Positions 10,481 through 22,387 of a stretch of 64,000 nucleotides of DNA are shown one piece after another (within the stretch, counting starts at the first letter, position 1; every line of letters begins with the position of its first letter). Location of the stretch: positions 81,014,160 through 81,078,159 of the forward strand of contig NC_088202.1 in assembly GCF_037126465.1 (NCBI RefSeq). Direction: 5' to 3'. Origin of the DNA: Ornithodoros turicata (lineage: Eukaryota > Arthropoda > Arachnida > Ixodida > Argasidae). The position numbers were made by a program, and so were the translations under genes. The notes beneath the pieces were generated by a model. It saw only the letters and a list, made by a program, of their open reading frames with translations. It searched no databases and was not told the DNA's origin.

Positions 10481-11875
10481 AATAGGAAATATGTTGTCAA
10501 CCAATGGACAGCATACATATGCGTTATGACGGTGTGCTACAAAGCAAATGTTGCCCTCTTGCAATGTGCCATGTGTCAAAACGATGATTCACAGGTAGAT
10601 GAGTCTTTCTCATGACTCCATCTATTTCTGCTAATCTGTGACGAGCATGCTGATCGTCATCCCTTGCTGGTCAAGGTACTCAGTTGCTGGAGTCAACTCC
10701 ATTAGTACAGAAGGACAGAATGGAATTTCTGGCACGTAGTAACTTTACATTACAACTTGAATACACAGCACTCACACACAGCCCGGCTTTTAAAGAGGAA
10801 CAACAATATGCTAACATGTATGCAGGATATGGTGTAGTTCCATGGTTGGGAAAAGGCGGAGTGTGATCACACAGAAGTCCAGACAGACACAGAGTGTCTC
10901 AAAACAGGAACTCCTAAGTTGTTGCTGATTTCAGCTACTGTGACTGTTTTGTCTTCCCTGTGCCCAAGCTCAGACTTCTCCAAACTCATGTAATTTCTCA
11001 ACCAGCTTCTCTGAGAAACTGCGTAGTTTTACATACAACCGCGGATTATAGGGTTTAGCAGTCCCATATTTGTCGTTCACACGTTTACATTGTGTGCAAG
11101 CCATAGTGCAAGTTCGTGCGGACACTTACCCGCAACTTTGGTCCTTTGGTGCTATCCTGTCCTCTTTGTTGTCGTCGAACGAGGCAGGTGCCGCATCCCT
11201 TTCCAGCGACTTCTACAGTCGAAATCGGCCGTCAGGTGAACGACCTCGTAACATTCTGATGCAAAATGCTTCGAGCACACACAACAGTTGCCTTGATAAG
11301 TTCAGAGCACTCAACCACTGGTTTCGTACCACTCAATCACGCACAATATCAACTGGGAACCTGGCACGAAACCTCTTTCTTAGTAGCGTACCTGCTCGTA
11401 CTGCGAGAAGCACAGCATTCTCACAATTCACTCACGCTGCATCTCTCACAAAGTGACAACTTAGATGAGGTTGTGTGTACTGACTAGCCGGAGTAAAAAG
11501 AGGATCAAATTAAGACGCGGAGAAAGGTGCCCGTACGTACACGACTCTCGATTTCGCTTTCAGCCTGACGAGTGACGAGTTGTGATTGCTGGCGATTGCG
11601 AAACTGCGAGCCAGCAAACAAGCCAAGAGGAGCCAAAGCGAAAGCTGAGCGTGTCGTCAGCTGTTCAAGCGGACGATCGGACGGCAAACCAAAAAACAGA
11701 TTTCGCAGTAAATACAGGGTATTCGCCCAAACTATTTTGGAAGTACATTCAGTAGACATCAACCTTTGTGCCTGCGAGTTTTTGTTGTAATCTGTGGCAG
11801 TGAGTTTCCTCCGGAGCTGACCTTTAATTAACAAATTACGACCTGCAAGATTATTGGTGTTATTCTTGAGATGAT
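10481..11875. other. Intergenic DNA, nothing firm
   Basis: The longest open frame (11070-11456, +, 128 codons) has unremarkable composition and no domain. No repeat boundary was recognised. Confidence 0.5.
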
Positions 11876-12079
11876 GGGAACGCTTCGACTGCTAAGGATC
11901 GTTGCCGATAAGGGCGCGCAAACAAAGATTAACGGGTAGTGAGCTGATGTCCACTGACTGATGGGCATGAAGATTCGCTTAGGGATAGCGATTGATAAGA
12001 GCTGGTAACGTTAATAACTATAGCTGCAAGGAAATGATAAGCAAGTTCTCATATTCTGGTTAGAGTCAAGTGTTGAAAT

Positions 12080-12783
12080 CAGGGAAAGGTAACGGAAACG
12101 GTATTATACCGGAAATATAACAGGTAACGGTGACAGAAACGGAAACGTATATCGCACAGTTAGAATACCTTAAACAGAAACGGAAACGACAATAATTTAC
12201 GGTAATAATTCGGGTACTGCAGGACCCGAATTATTGCAATTCTTGACCATATCATGTAGATAAATTTATTAAATAAACCTCAATGAAGCAAACTAAAATT
12301 AACTGAAGAACTAAAACTAAAATGAACTATCAAACTGGAGCATATAAGTTAGTAGTATACAGTAAATAGAAGAATCATAGTTGTTATACGCTTATAGTGA
12401 CCTGGAAGTTGCAAGTGTGAGTAACATTCCTGGAAACCATGTTCATATTAGCTGTTCACAGAAATCACGTACCTATATGTGTATTTTGAATAAACGTTGT
12501 CTCTTGTATGCATGTATTCCTGGAGTCCTCAAAATAGACTCCAGAACGTAGAGGGATTAAGTTTTGTTACGGTTTCAAAGTTCTTTCGAACAAAAAAGGC
12601 AAAAAGAAAGAAGGAAAATAAAAAGCTGGAGGTGGGGGGGGGGGGGGCGGTACCGAAAACCTAAACGGAAACGTAACAGAAACGAAAGCAACAATGGTGG
12701 TAACCGAAACTGAAACAGAAACAAATAAGGGCCAGTAACGGAGGTAGTAACGGAAACGAAACAGATTCCGTTACCTTTCCCTG
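12080..12783. mobile_element. Non-autonomous hAT-like element, 704 bp
   Basis: Terminal inverted repeats are a perfect 18 bp (CAGGGAAAGGTAACGGAA). They are flanked on both sides by the 8-bp duplication GTTGAAAT (12072-12079 and 12784-12791), the hAT signature. The inside is made of degenerate GGAAACGGAAACG words, a perfect 12-bp hairpin (AATAATTCGGGT with loop, 12204-12235) and a G run near 12636-12648. It has no transposase, so it would need one in trans. Confidence 0.88.
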
Positions 12784-13059
12784 GTTGAAATACGCCGACT
12801 AGCAATTATAACTAGCAACAAGCAATTATAACTGCACAGTATGAGTAGCTCAGTTCCAGAGACCGGCAATTGTCCGGTTCCTTATCTGATAGGTGCTTAT
12901 TGGGCTGCTGGTTTTCGAACTTGATGAGAACATGAAGCCTTTCTCACCATTTCCTTATCATTAACTAAATTTATCAGTCTGTCAGCATTTTATCAGTTAT
13001 CGCTCAGTGAACCTTTATGTGCGGTCCACCTGGCCGCCGCAGATGATAAAGACCACTAT

Positions 13060-13454
13060 GGGCCGGTTTCACCAACAGCAAGCACCGCTTCAGAGCGTGC
13101 TTCGCTGGTTAACTTTGAACCGAGATCAATGGTTGCTAAAACTTGAAGTTAACAATCAATTCTTTTTTTACAGGCGTTAGTTGGTGACGTGATGAATGTT
13201 TCAGTGACAAGGGTCAGCTTTAGCAGACCGTTGGTAAGGTTATCGTGCATATCAGAACCAATCGCAGTCGCGTGTGACTCAGAATCTTATCAACTGATTG
13301 GTTCCGGTTGATAGTTCGACGCAAGCCACCCTATCAACGGTTTGCTAAAACTCTCTAATAACCCCCTTTAGCGAAGCTGAGTTAAGCGCTAAATTCAAGT
13401 TAAGGGACTGTTGATGTCGGTTCAAATGTTAATCGGCGTTGGTGAAACAGGGCC
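13060..13454. mobile_element. MITE, GGTTTCACCAAC family
   Basis: The left end GGGCCGGTTTCACCAACA and the right end CGTTGGTGAAACAGGGCC are inverted copies, and inner GTTAACTTTGAACC-type words are inverted as well. A second copy lies at 35522-35718. Target duplication is unclear (possibly TAT). There is no coding content. Confidence 0.7.
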
Positions 13455-14000
13455 ATATGTGAATCAGTCGTTGGTTGCGAGTCCTTACCAGCGGTTCCTC
13501 AACAGTGGACGTCTCCTCATTGTCCCACCTATTACACCGATAACCTTGTCAGTCGTTATCGTCAACTAAGTCGTAATGGCCCTACTAGTTTCTCTTATGG
13601 CTAATTATCAATCGTTACTAGTCGATAGCTCCTTATCAGTAACCAGAATCAACTTGTCAATCCCTATCAACCACACTGATCCACATGGACGTCTGCATTT
13701 CGCCCCTTATCATATACTACCGTTATAAGTAAATTAGCTCTGATAAGAAACTATCACTGATTGAATGCTGATCTTAAAGTATACGTGCAAAGTATCCAGC
13801 CTCGATTAGGCGTTTTTAGGAGTCCGTCTGTAGATGAAACCTCAGCAACAACGCCATTTCAGTCATTGATTCAGTGATGAGGTACGAATTACATTCAAAA
13901 TGCTTAAAAACAACATGAATTAATTCGGATAGCACTTGGATTAAAATGGGCGGGAAAACCCGTAGTTGTAGGTGTTATAAAAAGATTTCTACATCGAGCA

Positions 14001-14170
14001 AGCCCCTATAGTATAGCTAACTATCATCCCAAATGACATAGACATCGTTCTGCCCCCTGATTGGTTAAAAACGGGAGCCGTACGCCTTTCTGTGTCGCTT
14101 ATGCAGTTATATTAATTGTCACAAAACGTCCTACGACCCGCGCTTTCCACAAATCATGAGTGATAAGTAT
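14001..14170. repeat. Palindromic MITE fragment, family of 60064
   Basis: CTATCATCCCAAATGACAT, the TTAAAAACGGG..CGTACGCC block and ATTGTCACAAAAC match the more complete hairpin at 60064-60320. The outer right arm is missing. Confidence 0.5.
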
Positions 14171-14690
14171 CATACTGTGCAATGGTTGGCCTTCAGCGCG
14201 TTATGTGCTGATATAGTGTTTTAAAAGTGTAGTTTTCTCGTAGGTATACCGGGTGTTTCAGTTAAATCCCCGGGCTAAATAATTCGCGAACCGGTGCACC
14301 AATCGAATAACTTTATTTTTTACAAATATCTGTCCAATACCGCCTACAAGATGCGCACCGCGTGAATGAGCGGGAGGCGCTCATTATTTAAATAAAAACT
14401 CAAATGAGTTCCGTGAAAAAAGCTAACTTCTAAAGCACAGTGCCGTCGGCATTAAAAGGGGTACTACCCCTTTTGGGACCTTCAGTGGACACCTTTTAGA
14501 GAAAAATCTGCAACCGAAGCGGGTCATTTCTTGCAGTAATTAATTGGTTTCGGTTTACGTATTTTTGTCGCGGCTGGTAGGGGCGAAGCGTAAAAGGACG
14601 TAATTCATTGGTGTAATTCATTGGTGAATAAGGGAATGGAAGTGCGTCCTTTTCATGCCCAAGAATTAGGGACAAAACGTAAAGCAGGCT

Positions 14691-14982
14691 TCACCTAAAA
14701 CGGCTCCCATAGAACCTGTGTATTCTGGAACGAAAAGCGCGTGCTACATATTCTGCTGGCAGCGCTTTGCATTCGTTCTCTAATGGCATCTTGCCTCTGC
14801 CAGGACAAAACTTTTGAGCAATTTTTTCGGCATGAACAGTGGCATCTTCAAGGTTCCATTCGGGTTCCAAATTTTGAACCTGTAAAGGAGCCTTCCATCG
14901 CCGCACGAGCACGTTGCGGCGAAGCCTACGTTCAAGGCCACGCGCAACCAGGGGTTTGGGAAATGGCTCAGCGCAGAAGAGA
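14691..14982 (-). pseudogene. Left-arm copy of an unrecognised terminal exon
   Basis: The minus strand reads a good 3' splice site (pyrimidines then TTGTAG) followed by about 95 codons to a stop. The sequence includes CAEPFPKPLVARGLERR and ENECKALPAEYVARAF. The open stretch extends upstream to 15140, but that part looks like intron. The right-arm twin is 22096-22387. Most of the few differences between the twins change an amino acid, which argues against selection on both. No family was recognised. Confidence 0.35.
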
Positions 14983-16163
14983 CTACAAGAGAAGTTAAAC
15001 AAGAAATGACAATACGGGGAGTAAATATTTGTGTGTAACATCACGTGGTAAGGGTATAGGATAGAAAAAACTAAAAACTTGACAGCTGTTAGGAGAACTA
15101 ACATCGTTGAGGTTGTTATAAAGAGCAAACGTGTGTACATTATGGCTGTTACGTAGTCTGTTGGTACCTGCTAAACTGTGAGCAATCAAACAAAACATAA
15201 AATAAAGGTGTGGTCGGAGTGAACGGCACAACAACAACAACAATAAATGGTGACGATGAGATGGGGTGTTTCACTGCGGAGGTGCGTACCCAACACCACT
15301 GCACGTAGAACGTTATGTGAAGATGATGAAGGAAGGATGCAAATACAAGAAAGAACTAAAATGAACGGCAGAAAATAGACCAACGACAGCTTAAGACGAC
15401 ATGTAATATTTTGCACAGGAAAATGTGATATCTGAGGTTCTACGATGTGCTAAGGTTGTCAAACCAAGTTTATCGAGGATAGGTTCATAATTATAGACAC
15501 CAATGTGTCGGTGATAGAGAATGTACAATGACTCCAAGGGCTTCGATGCTGTCATTGGGTCAATGTTTGAAAATTAGTGAAGCTAATTAAGTATACCATT
15601 TTAGTTCGCCATCGAACACTGCTGCGACCGGCTAGGAAAGATAGCCGAGAGGCTTCGTTTTCGTTTCTTCTTTCTCGCTCTCTTCTTTCTTCTTTTTTTT
15701 TTCTGGGGGGGGGGGGGGGGGGGGAGGCGGGGGCTTATTAATACCTGAAGACAATTTATGATACAGCTATAGGATGTCACGCTTCCTCGCGAACGCAGGA
15801 GCCTCTCCAGCAAGGAAAACGCAATTGTAAAAGGCGGTCACTTGGCCCATTTGTATTATAACGCATTACTCTGCTCTCTTTTGATCACAATAATGCTCGT
15901 TGCCTTGTCAATGTCATCTGCATTTTTTAGATACTGTAGATTTGTCGTTCACCTCGAAACTACAACAAAAAAAAAGTTATGAGATCACGATTTTGTGTTG
16001 TTTGAGTTTGAGTTTGATTTGCGATTTTCTGGCGACTTTCTGTTGTTGTCATCTCTCAAAATGTGTCTATCAACATCCATCAAAATAAGCACAATTTCAG
16101 ACAACGAAAAGAAGGAAACTATTGTTCTGCGTTCCTGTCTTTTATTTTCCATACTTAATACAG

Positions 16164-16532
16164 CTAACGCCGTAGTGGATCAAATAAATCCCTATTGCAG
16201 CCTAATGCCGCGTGTTTTTCGACAGCCGTACGCTTGGCTTTTCTTTTCGTCTGTGGAGAGGGTGATAGCAGGTGTGCTGTCTTATCAGCGTTCTTCTGAA
16301 GATTTACAATCTTGATCCAGCCGTACATGCTCGCGCTTTCAGCAGACTGCTTGGGACTGTGTTGTTCGCTATCGCGTCTTTTCTCATTCGTACATCTTTG
16401 TTTCTGTAGGTGTGAAGAAAAGTTTATTGACTGGTTGATAAGCAACTGCGTGCACCACGTAAAAGTCAGTTGTGTACCATCGATTGCTAGTACGTATGAG
16501 TCGAATAAATACGAATGAAGCACGATGAACAT
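16164..16532 (-). pseudogene. Left-arm copy of an unrecognised 122-codon frame
   Basis: Ends ...NRDLFDPLRR and contains SMYGWIKIVNLQKNADKT. A near-identical frame lies at 20553-20921 in the right arm. Its inner part may be an exon, because CACACCTACAG could serve as a 3' splice site. No domain was recognised. Confidence 0.3.
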
Positions 16533-17036
16533 GTGATTTACACATCAGAGTTAGTGACGTCTTCATGTTGGGAGAAACTTCGCATGACTGCATATGCGAT
16601 CACAATGTCCTGCTTTTAACGTTGAAGCCAAAATAAACAGGGACAATTCAAACCACCTTACTCAACCTGTGACGCAACATTTGCGTCAGCTGGATCGGGT
16701 CGTCTGGATCTTTGGACGTCGTTCCCGATTTCCGTTCTTAGCTCACCTCGCGTCATAGAGTCCACATCTAACATGCGTGACACGCGCTGTTCGAGTTCGA
16801 ATTCGACACTTAAACGTGTCCTCTTTCCTCTTGTCTCTTGGATGCCACCTTCTTCCCAGTACGTGAGATCAGAAACGTGACATCTCCTAGCCTGTAGCGC
16901 TGATGAATTTTCTTCTATCCTTTAACATCTATTTTAGCCGATCCCTTGTTGCGTCGCATTTGTTTGTTCGCCGATGATGTAGGTTGTCAAAGGCACAATT
17001 TTTCTTTTCTAGTCCTTGGCTAGAAAACCATCCTAG

Positions 17037-17522
17037 TCAGCGCTGCTGCATGTGGCTCATCGCGGCGTGATGCGAAAAAATATGTATATACGGGGTCACG
17101 CTCTCCTGTCCGTACCCCTTGCATTTGGTTTCCAAATCTAGAAACATAGTTAGGACGTTTAACGTCTCCTGACGCAGATCTTTCCCAGCAGTATCTTGCT
17201 CAAATTCTTTTACCACACCTCTGAAAAGATCTCTTAACAACTGTGCTCGTTCATCTCTGGTGTCCGAGGAGAGGACTAGGCGGGTCACAAGGCGTGGTAG
17301 ATTCTCAAGCAGTAAATCGACATTCTTTCCTGTTAATGATGTGAATTTAGCAACTTCCATTTTGCTGTCAGTGAGCAGTCTGACGTTCGCGCGAGATCCC
17401 TTTATAATGTCCACCAGCTTTCTCACGGATGTGTAATATATTACTTGCATATTCTCATACAGATTATGGATTACCGTTCTAGCAATTATTCGTTCTACGG
17501 CATACAGGCAGTCTGAAGACAT
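17037..17522 (-). CDS. Unrecognised 161-residue transposon-type protein, left arm
   Basis: The longest frame in the giant element. It reads from the centre toward the left end. Visible segments are VRKLVDIIKGSRANVRLLTD, KFTSLTGKNVDLLLENLPRL, a charged helical stretch and a C-terminus VTPYIHIFSHHAAMSHMQQR. The right-arm copy (18795-20033) keeps the frame up to VTPY, where a MITE interrupts it. The conserved frame and the histidine-rich TPYIHIF end remind me of uncharacterised transposon-encoded proteins, but I cannot assign a family. The first part (17433-17522) lies in the central spacer and is not shared. Confidence 0.45.
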   Translation of the reverse strand: MSSDCLYAVERIIARTVIHNLYENMQVIYYTSVRKLVDIIKGSRANVRLLTDSKMEVAKFTSLTGKNVDLLLENLPRLVTRLVLSSDTRDERAQLLRDLFRGVVKEFEQDTAGKDLRQETLNVLTMFLDLETKCKGYGQESVTPYIHIFSHHAAMSHMQQR

Positions 17523-18788
17523 ATAGGAAAGCCCATCTGTTCGTACTCCCGTCGCAGACTACCAGAATTCTCAGCAGCAGAGCTATACGAGCACAAAAGC
17601 TCTTGCATACAAAAACAATAGCAAGAACGCGCGCAGTGCGAATAAGCTTTGGCAACGTCCTAGCATATTTCCTACTCAAGACAAGACCGCAGTGCTATCA
17701 GCTCTAGTAGATATCTTGATGAACAAGGAATGATTTCATTGGATGAAGTATGGAAGGGGAAAAAAAGTCACTAAAATCCAACAAAACAATAAGTCAGTCG
17801 TTACTTTTGTGCACGGGTTTCATTGATAGCTGCTGTAATCGCCCTCGCCTTTCTGTCTGTCATGTGGTTAACGCGGAAGCCGTGATGAAGCGGGCAACTC
17901 TACAAGATACAGATAGAATAATAATTCCGCGCTTGATGCCCCGGTACGAGTACATCATGAGCCGTGCAGCAATGGCCGGTCTGCTGCTGCTGTAAGAAAA
18001 AACAAACAAACAGGGAAACAGAGAGAGAGAGAGGGAAAGTTCAGTAATTGCGTGGCATCGGCGAGTCCCGCAAAAGAAGCTGATTTATCGCTCTCAAAGA
18101 ATTTGTACGCGGAAGGTGGACGGTTGTTGTGCTGTGAGACCTACAGACTAATTTATTTATTTACCCTAGCAACATAGCAGCATACAAGATTTACAACCAC
18201 ATGAAAAAATTGCGCAGATACGTGGAGGTAAATAAACAAGTACATGAAACATTTTGGTCAACTAGAGCAAACAATGACAACACGTACGACGTGGGAATTG
18301 GAAAATGACTATGCAGCGCAACGGTCATGTCAGCCAGACACGTGAGCCTTCCTCTTCATCTCCCCCTCTTCGTCCCTTCACCGAGCAAAGTGCCACCAGT
18401 GAAGGCATGCAGATCGCTCGAATTCCCACGTCACCCCCCCCCCCCCCCAGCGGTCGCATAAACATTTCTTAAATTGTTTGGCATCAGTAATGGAATGCAT
18501 ATAAGCTCTTGGATTAACGATCGTCTTGGGAGTTATTGTGATGATCAATTTTGTGAAACAAACACTCACAAGTTATTATTCGGCAAGTAGAAAGCAGACG
18601 CAGATTGAGGTTATGGTAACATGAAAAACTCAGTGCGGCATCCCCCATTGTTATCCATAGAACCCCGCTTCATTGTCCTTGATGTTTTGCACATGAAGAT
18701 ACGAATAGTCGAGCGGCTTCTTGAAAACCTGCTCTTGGAAATGCAGGACGTATACACTGCTAATAAGTGCGCCACCCGAAAGGAAAAG
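17435..18788. other. Central spacer between the inverted arms
   Basis: Single-copy DNA with a (GA)n run near 18019-18034, a TTTATTTATTTA stretch near 18150 and a C run at 18437-18449. No gene was recognised. The boundaries are where arm homology stops (ACACRTCCGTGAGAAAG). Confidence 0.6.
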
Positions 18789-19168
18789 ACACGTCCGTGA
18801 GAAAGCTGGTGGACATTATAAAGGGATCTGGTGCGAATGTCAGACTGCTCACTGACAGCAAACCGGAAGTTGCTAAATTCACATCATTAACAGGAAAGAA
18901 TGTCGATTTACTTCTTGAGAATCTACCACGCCTTATGACCCTAGTCCTCTCCTCGGACGCCAGAGATGAACGAGCACAGCTGTTATGGGATCTTTTCAGA
19001 GGTGTGGTAAAAGAATTTGAGCAAGATACTGCAGGGAAAGATCTGCGTCAGGAGACGTTAAACGTCCTAACTATGTTTCTAGATCTGGGAACCAAATGCA
19101 AGGGGTACGGACAGGAGACCGTGACCCCGTATACAGGGTGTCCCACAAAACGTGTCATTGAATTATAA
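18767..19168 (+). pseudogene. Right-arm copy of the TPYIHIF protein, split by a MITE
   Basis: Homologous to the frame at 17037-17522 from VRKLVDIIKGS through VTPY, then runs into the inserted element at 19134. The tail encoding the HHAAMSH part resumes at about 20000 on the far side of the insertion. The first nine or so codons lie in the spacer and are not homologous to the twin. Confidence 0.5.
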
Positions 19169-19999
19169 TAAAAAACTAGGCCGCCTAGAATCATGCGGTC
19201 AACGGCATTTGTTCTTAATAGATTTTTGCCAACTCCTGATGTGAATGTCATGTATCGTAAGTTTAATTATGTAAATATTTGCGATCTGAACTCGGACATT
19301 TGCCAAGTAAAGGTCACTTTTTTGCCCCACCAATATGAAGAGCGTGCCGAATTCCCTTAAGCTCATGATAATTCACAGTGATATTCACGAGCTATCCCAT
19401 TGGAAAAAATAGCCGAACATCACGCTTTTCGTAGCACCGAACCATAACGCGCGACGACTTTTTGAGCGCGATCGCTCGCAGTCCGACGAAAGGAGGTTCG
19501 AATCCCAGGCCACAGAGTGATAGTATAAAAAGTGACAGTTCCTGAAATTGGGAGAGGGAAAGTGCGATCCCAGCGAAAGTCGGACGAGATAAGCCATACC
19601 TGTGTTATCTCTTTCTACGTTGCAGGTGTGGGCTGGGTTTCCAACCTCCTTTCGTCGGACTGACAAGGATTACGCTGAAAAATTTGTCGCGCGCTACCTC
19701 CGTAGAGCATGATGTTCGGCTATTTTTTCTGATGGGATAGCCCCTGAAAATCCTTGTCAATTATCATTAATTTGAGTAAATTAGACACGCTCTTCACATT
19801 GGTGGGGTAAAAAAATGACATTTACTTGGCAAATTTCTGACTTCAGTTCGCAAAAACTTACATAATTAAACTCACGTTACACGACATTCACATCAAAGGG
19901 TGGCAAAAACCTAGTAAGAACAAATGTCGTTGACCGCATGATTCTAGGTGGTGTAGTTTTTTTATTATAATTCAATGACACGTTCTCTGGGACACCCTG
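19134..19999. mobile_element. Foldback MITE with CAGGGTGTCCC ends, 866 bp
   Basis: Begins CAGGGTGTCCCACAAAACG and ends with the complement, GGGACACCCTG. TA lies on each side (19132-19133 and 20000-20001), the Tc1/mariner target preference. The outer ~280-300 bp on each side are inverted copies. An inner pair, GTCCGACGAAAGGAGGTT and its complement, is nested inside. A second copy is at 38015-38897. It has no transposase. It is absent from the left arm, so it arrived after the arms were formed. Confidence 0.85.
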
Positions 20000-20552
20000 T
20001 ATAGATGTTTTCTGGCATCACGCCGCGATGAGCCACATACAGCAGCGCTGACTAGGATGGCTTTCTAGCCAAGGACTAGAAAAGAAAAACTGCGCCTTAG
20101 AGAACCTACATCATCGGGGAACAAACAAAAGGGACGCAGCATGGGATGGGCTAAAATATGTTAAAGGATAGAATAAAATTCATCTGCGCTACAGACTAGG
20201 AGATATCAGAAACGTGACGTCACGTACTCCGAAGAAGGTGGCATCCAAGAGACAAGAGGAAAGAGGCCCCATTTAAGTGTCGAACTCGAACTCGAACAGC
20301 GCGTGTCACGCATGTTAGATGTGGACTCTATGACGCGAGGTGAGCTAAGGACCGAAATCGGGAACGACGTCCAAAGATCCAGACGACCAGATCCAGCTGA
20401 CGCAAATGTTGCGTCACAGGTTGAGTAAGGTGGTTTGAATTGCCCCGTTTATTTTGGCTTCAACGTTAAAAGGAGGACATTGTGATCGCATATGCAGCCA
20501 TGCGAAGTTTTTCCCAACATGAAGACGTCACTAACTGTGATGTGTAAATCAA

Positions 20553-20921
20553 ATGTTCATCGTGCTTCATTCGTATTTATTCGACTCATACGTACTAGCA
20601 ATCGATGGTACACAACTGACTTTTACGTGGTGCACGCAGTTGCTTATCAACCAGTCAATAAACTTTTCTTCACACCTACAGAAACAAAGATGTACGAATG
20701 AGAAAAGACGCGATAGCGAACAACACAGTCCCAAGCAGTCTGCTGAAAGCGCGAGCATGTACGGCTGGATCAAGATTGTAAATCTTCAGAAGAACGCTGA
20801 TAAGACAGGACACATGCTAGCACCCTGTCCACAGACGAAAAGAAAAGCCAAGAGTACGGCTGTCGAAAAACACGCGGCATTAGGCTGCAATAGGGATTTA
20901 TTTGATCCACTACGGCGTTAG
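20553..20921 (+). pseudogene. Right-arm copy of the 122-codon frame
   Basis: Twin of 16164-16532, with differences such as GHMLAPCPQ where the left copy has AHLLSPSPQ. It reads outward, in line with the other right-arm remnants. No function recognised. Confidence 0.3.
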
Positions 20922-22095
20922 CTGTATTAAGTATGGAAAATAAAAGACAGGAACGCAGAACAATAGTTTCCTTTTTTTCGTTGTCTGAAATTGTGCTTAT
21001 TCTGATGGATGTTGATAGACACATTTTGAGAGATGACAACAACAGAAAGTCGCCAGAAAATCGAAAATCAAACTCAAACTCAAACAACACAAAATCGTGA
21101 TCTCATAACTTTTTTTTTGTTGTAGTTTCGAGGTGAACGACAAATCTACAGTATCTAAAAAATGCAGATGACATTGACAAGGCAACGAGCATTATTGTGA
21201 TCAAAAGAGAGCACAGTAATGCGTTATAATACAAATGGGCCAAGTGACCGCGTTTTACAATTGCGTTTTCCTTGCTGGAGAGGCTCCTGCGTTCGCGAGG
21301 AAGCGTGACATCCTATCATAAATTGTCTTCAGGTATTAATAAGCCCCCGCCTCCCCTCCCCCCCCCCCCCCCACGAAAAAAAAAGAAGAAAGAAGAGAGC
21401 GAGAAAGAAGAAACGAAAACGAAGCCTCTCGGCTATCTTTCCTAGCCGGTCGCATCAGTGTTCGATGGCGAACTAAAATGGTATACTTAATTAGCTTCAC
21501 TAATTTTCAAACATTGACCCAATGACAGCACCGAAGCCTTTGGAGTCATTGTACATTCTCTATGACCGACACATTGGTGTCTATAATTATGAACCTATCC
21601 TCGATAAACTTGGTTTGACAACCTTAGCACATCGTAGAACCTCAGATATCACATTTTCCTGTGCAAAGTAGTACATGTCGTCTTAAGCTGTCGTTGGTCT
21701 AGTTTCTCCCGTTCATTTTAGTTATTTCTTGTATTTGCATCCTTCCTTGATCATCTTCACATAACGTTCCACGTGCAGTGGTGTACGGTACGCACCTCCG
21801 CAGTGAAACACCCCATCTCATCGTCATCATTTATTGGTGTTGTTGTTGTGCCGTTCACTCCGACCACACCTTTATTTTATGTTTTGTTTGATTGCTCACA
21901 GTTTAGCAGATACCAACAGACTTCGTAACAGCCATAATGTACACACGTTTGCTCTTTATAACAACCTCAACGATGTTAGTTCTCCTAACAGTTGTCAAGT
22001 TTTTAGTTTTTTTATATCCTATACCCTTACCACGTGATGTTACACACAAATCTTTACTCCCCGTACTGTTATTTCTTGTTTGTCTTCTCTTGTAG

Positions 22096-22387
22096 TCTCT
22101 TCTGCGCTGAGCCATTTCCCAAACCTGTGGTTGCGCGTGGCCTTGAACGTAGGCTTCGCCGCAACGTGCTCGTGCGGCGATGGAAGGCTCCTATACAGGT
22201 TCAAAATTTGGAACCCGAATGGAACCTTGAAGATGCCACTATTCATGCCCAAAAAATTGCTCAAAAGTTTTGTCCTGGCAGAGGCAAGATGCCATTAGAG
22301 AACGAATGCAAAGCGCTGACAGCAGAATATGTAGCACGCGCTTTTCGTCCCAGAATACACAGGTTCTATGGGAGCCGTTTGAGGTGA
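22096..22387 (+). pseudogene. Right-arm copy of the terminal exon
   Basis: Preceded by a good acceptor (TCTTCTCTTGTAG) and open to TGA at 22385-22387. Contains AEPFPKPVVARGLERR and PGRGKMPLENECKALTAEY. It reads outward toward the right end. Twin of 14691-14982. No family recognised. Confidence 0.35.

Larger units (their letters stand above)
11876..13770. repeat. Degenerate repeat rich in GATAA/TTATC
   Basis: About 15 GATAA or TTATC words occur in roughly 1.2 kb of this DNA once the two inserted elements (12080-12783 and 13060-13454) are set aside. They read GATAA on the left (for example 11905-12040) and mostly TTATC on the right (for example 12880-13000 and 13540-13715). That arrangement suggests a decayed inverted or tandem repeat. 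A phrase like GACGTCCACTG also recurs. It could instead be a regulatory cluster of GATA-factor sites. Confidence 0.4.
14247..17434. repeat. Left arm of the giant inverted repeat
   Basis: About 3.19 kb, complementary to 18789-22770 over its whole length. It holds a G run (15704-15724), mirrored by the C run at 21355-21371, and an (AAC)n stretch at 15229-15247, mirrored at 21838-21852. Three minus-strand frames correspond to plus-strand frames in the other arm. Confidence 0.85.
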
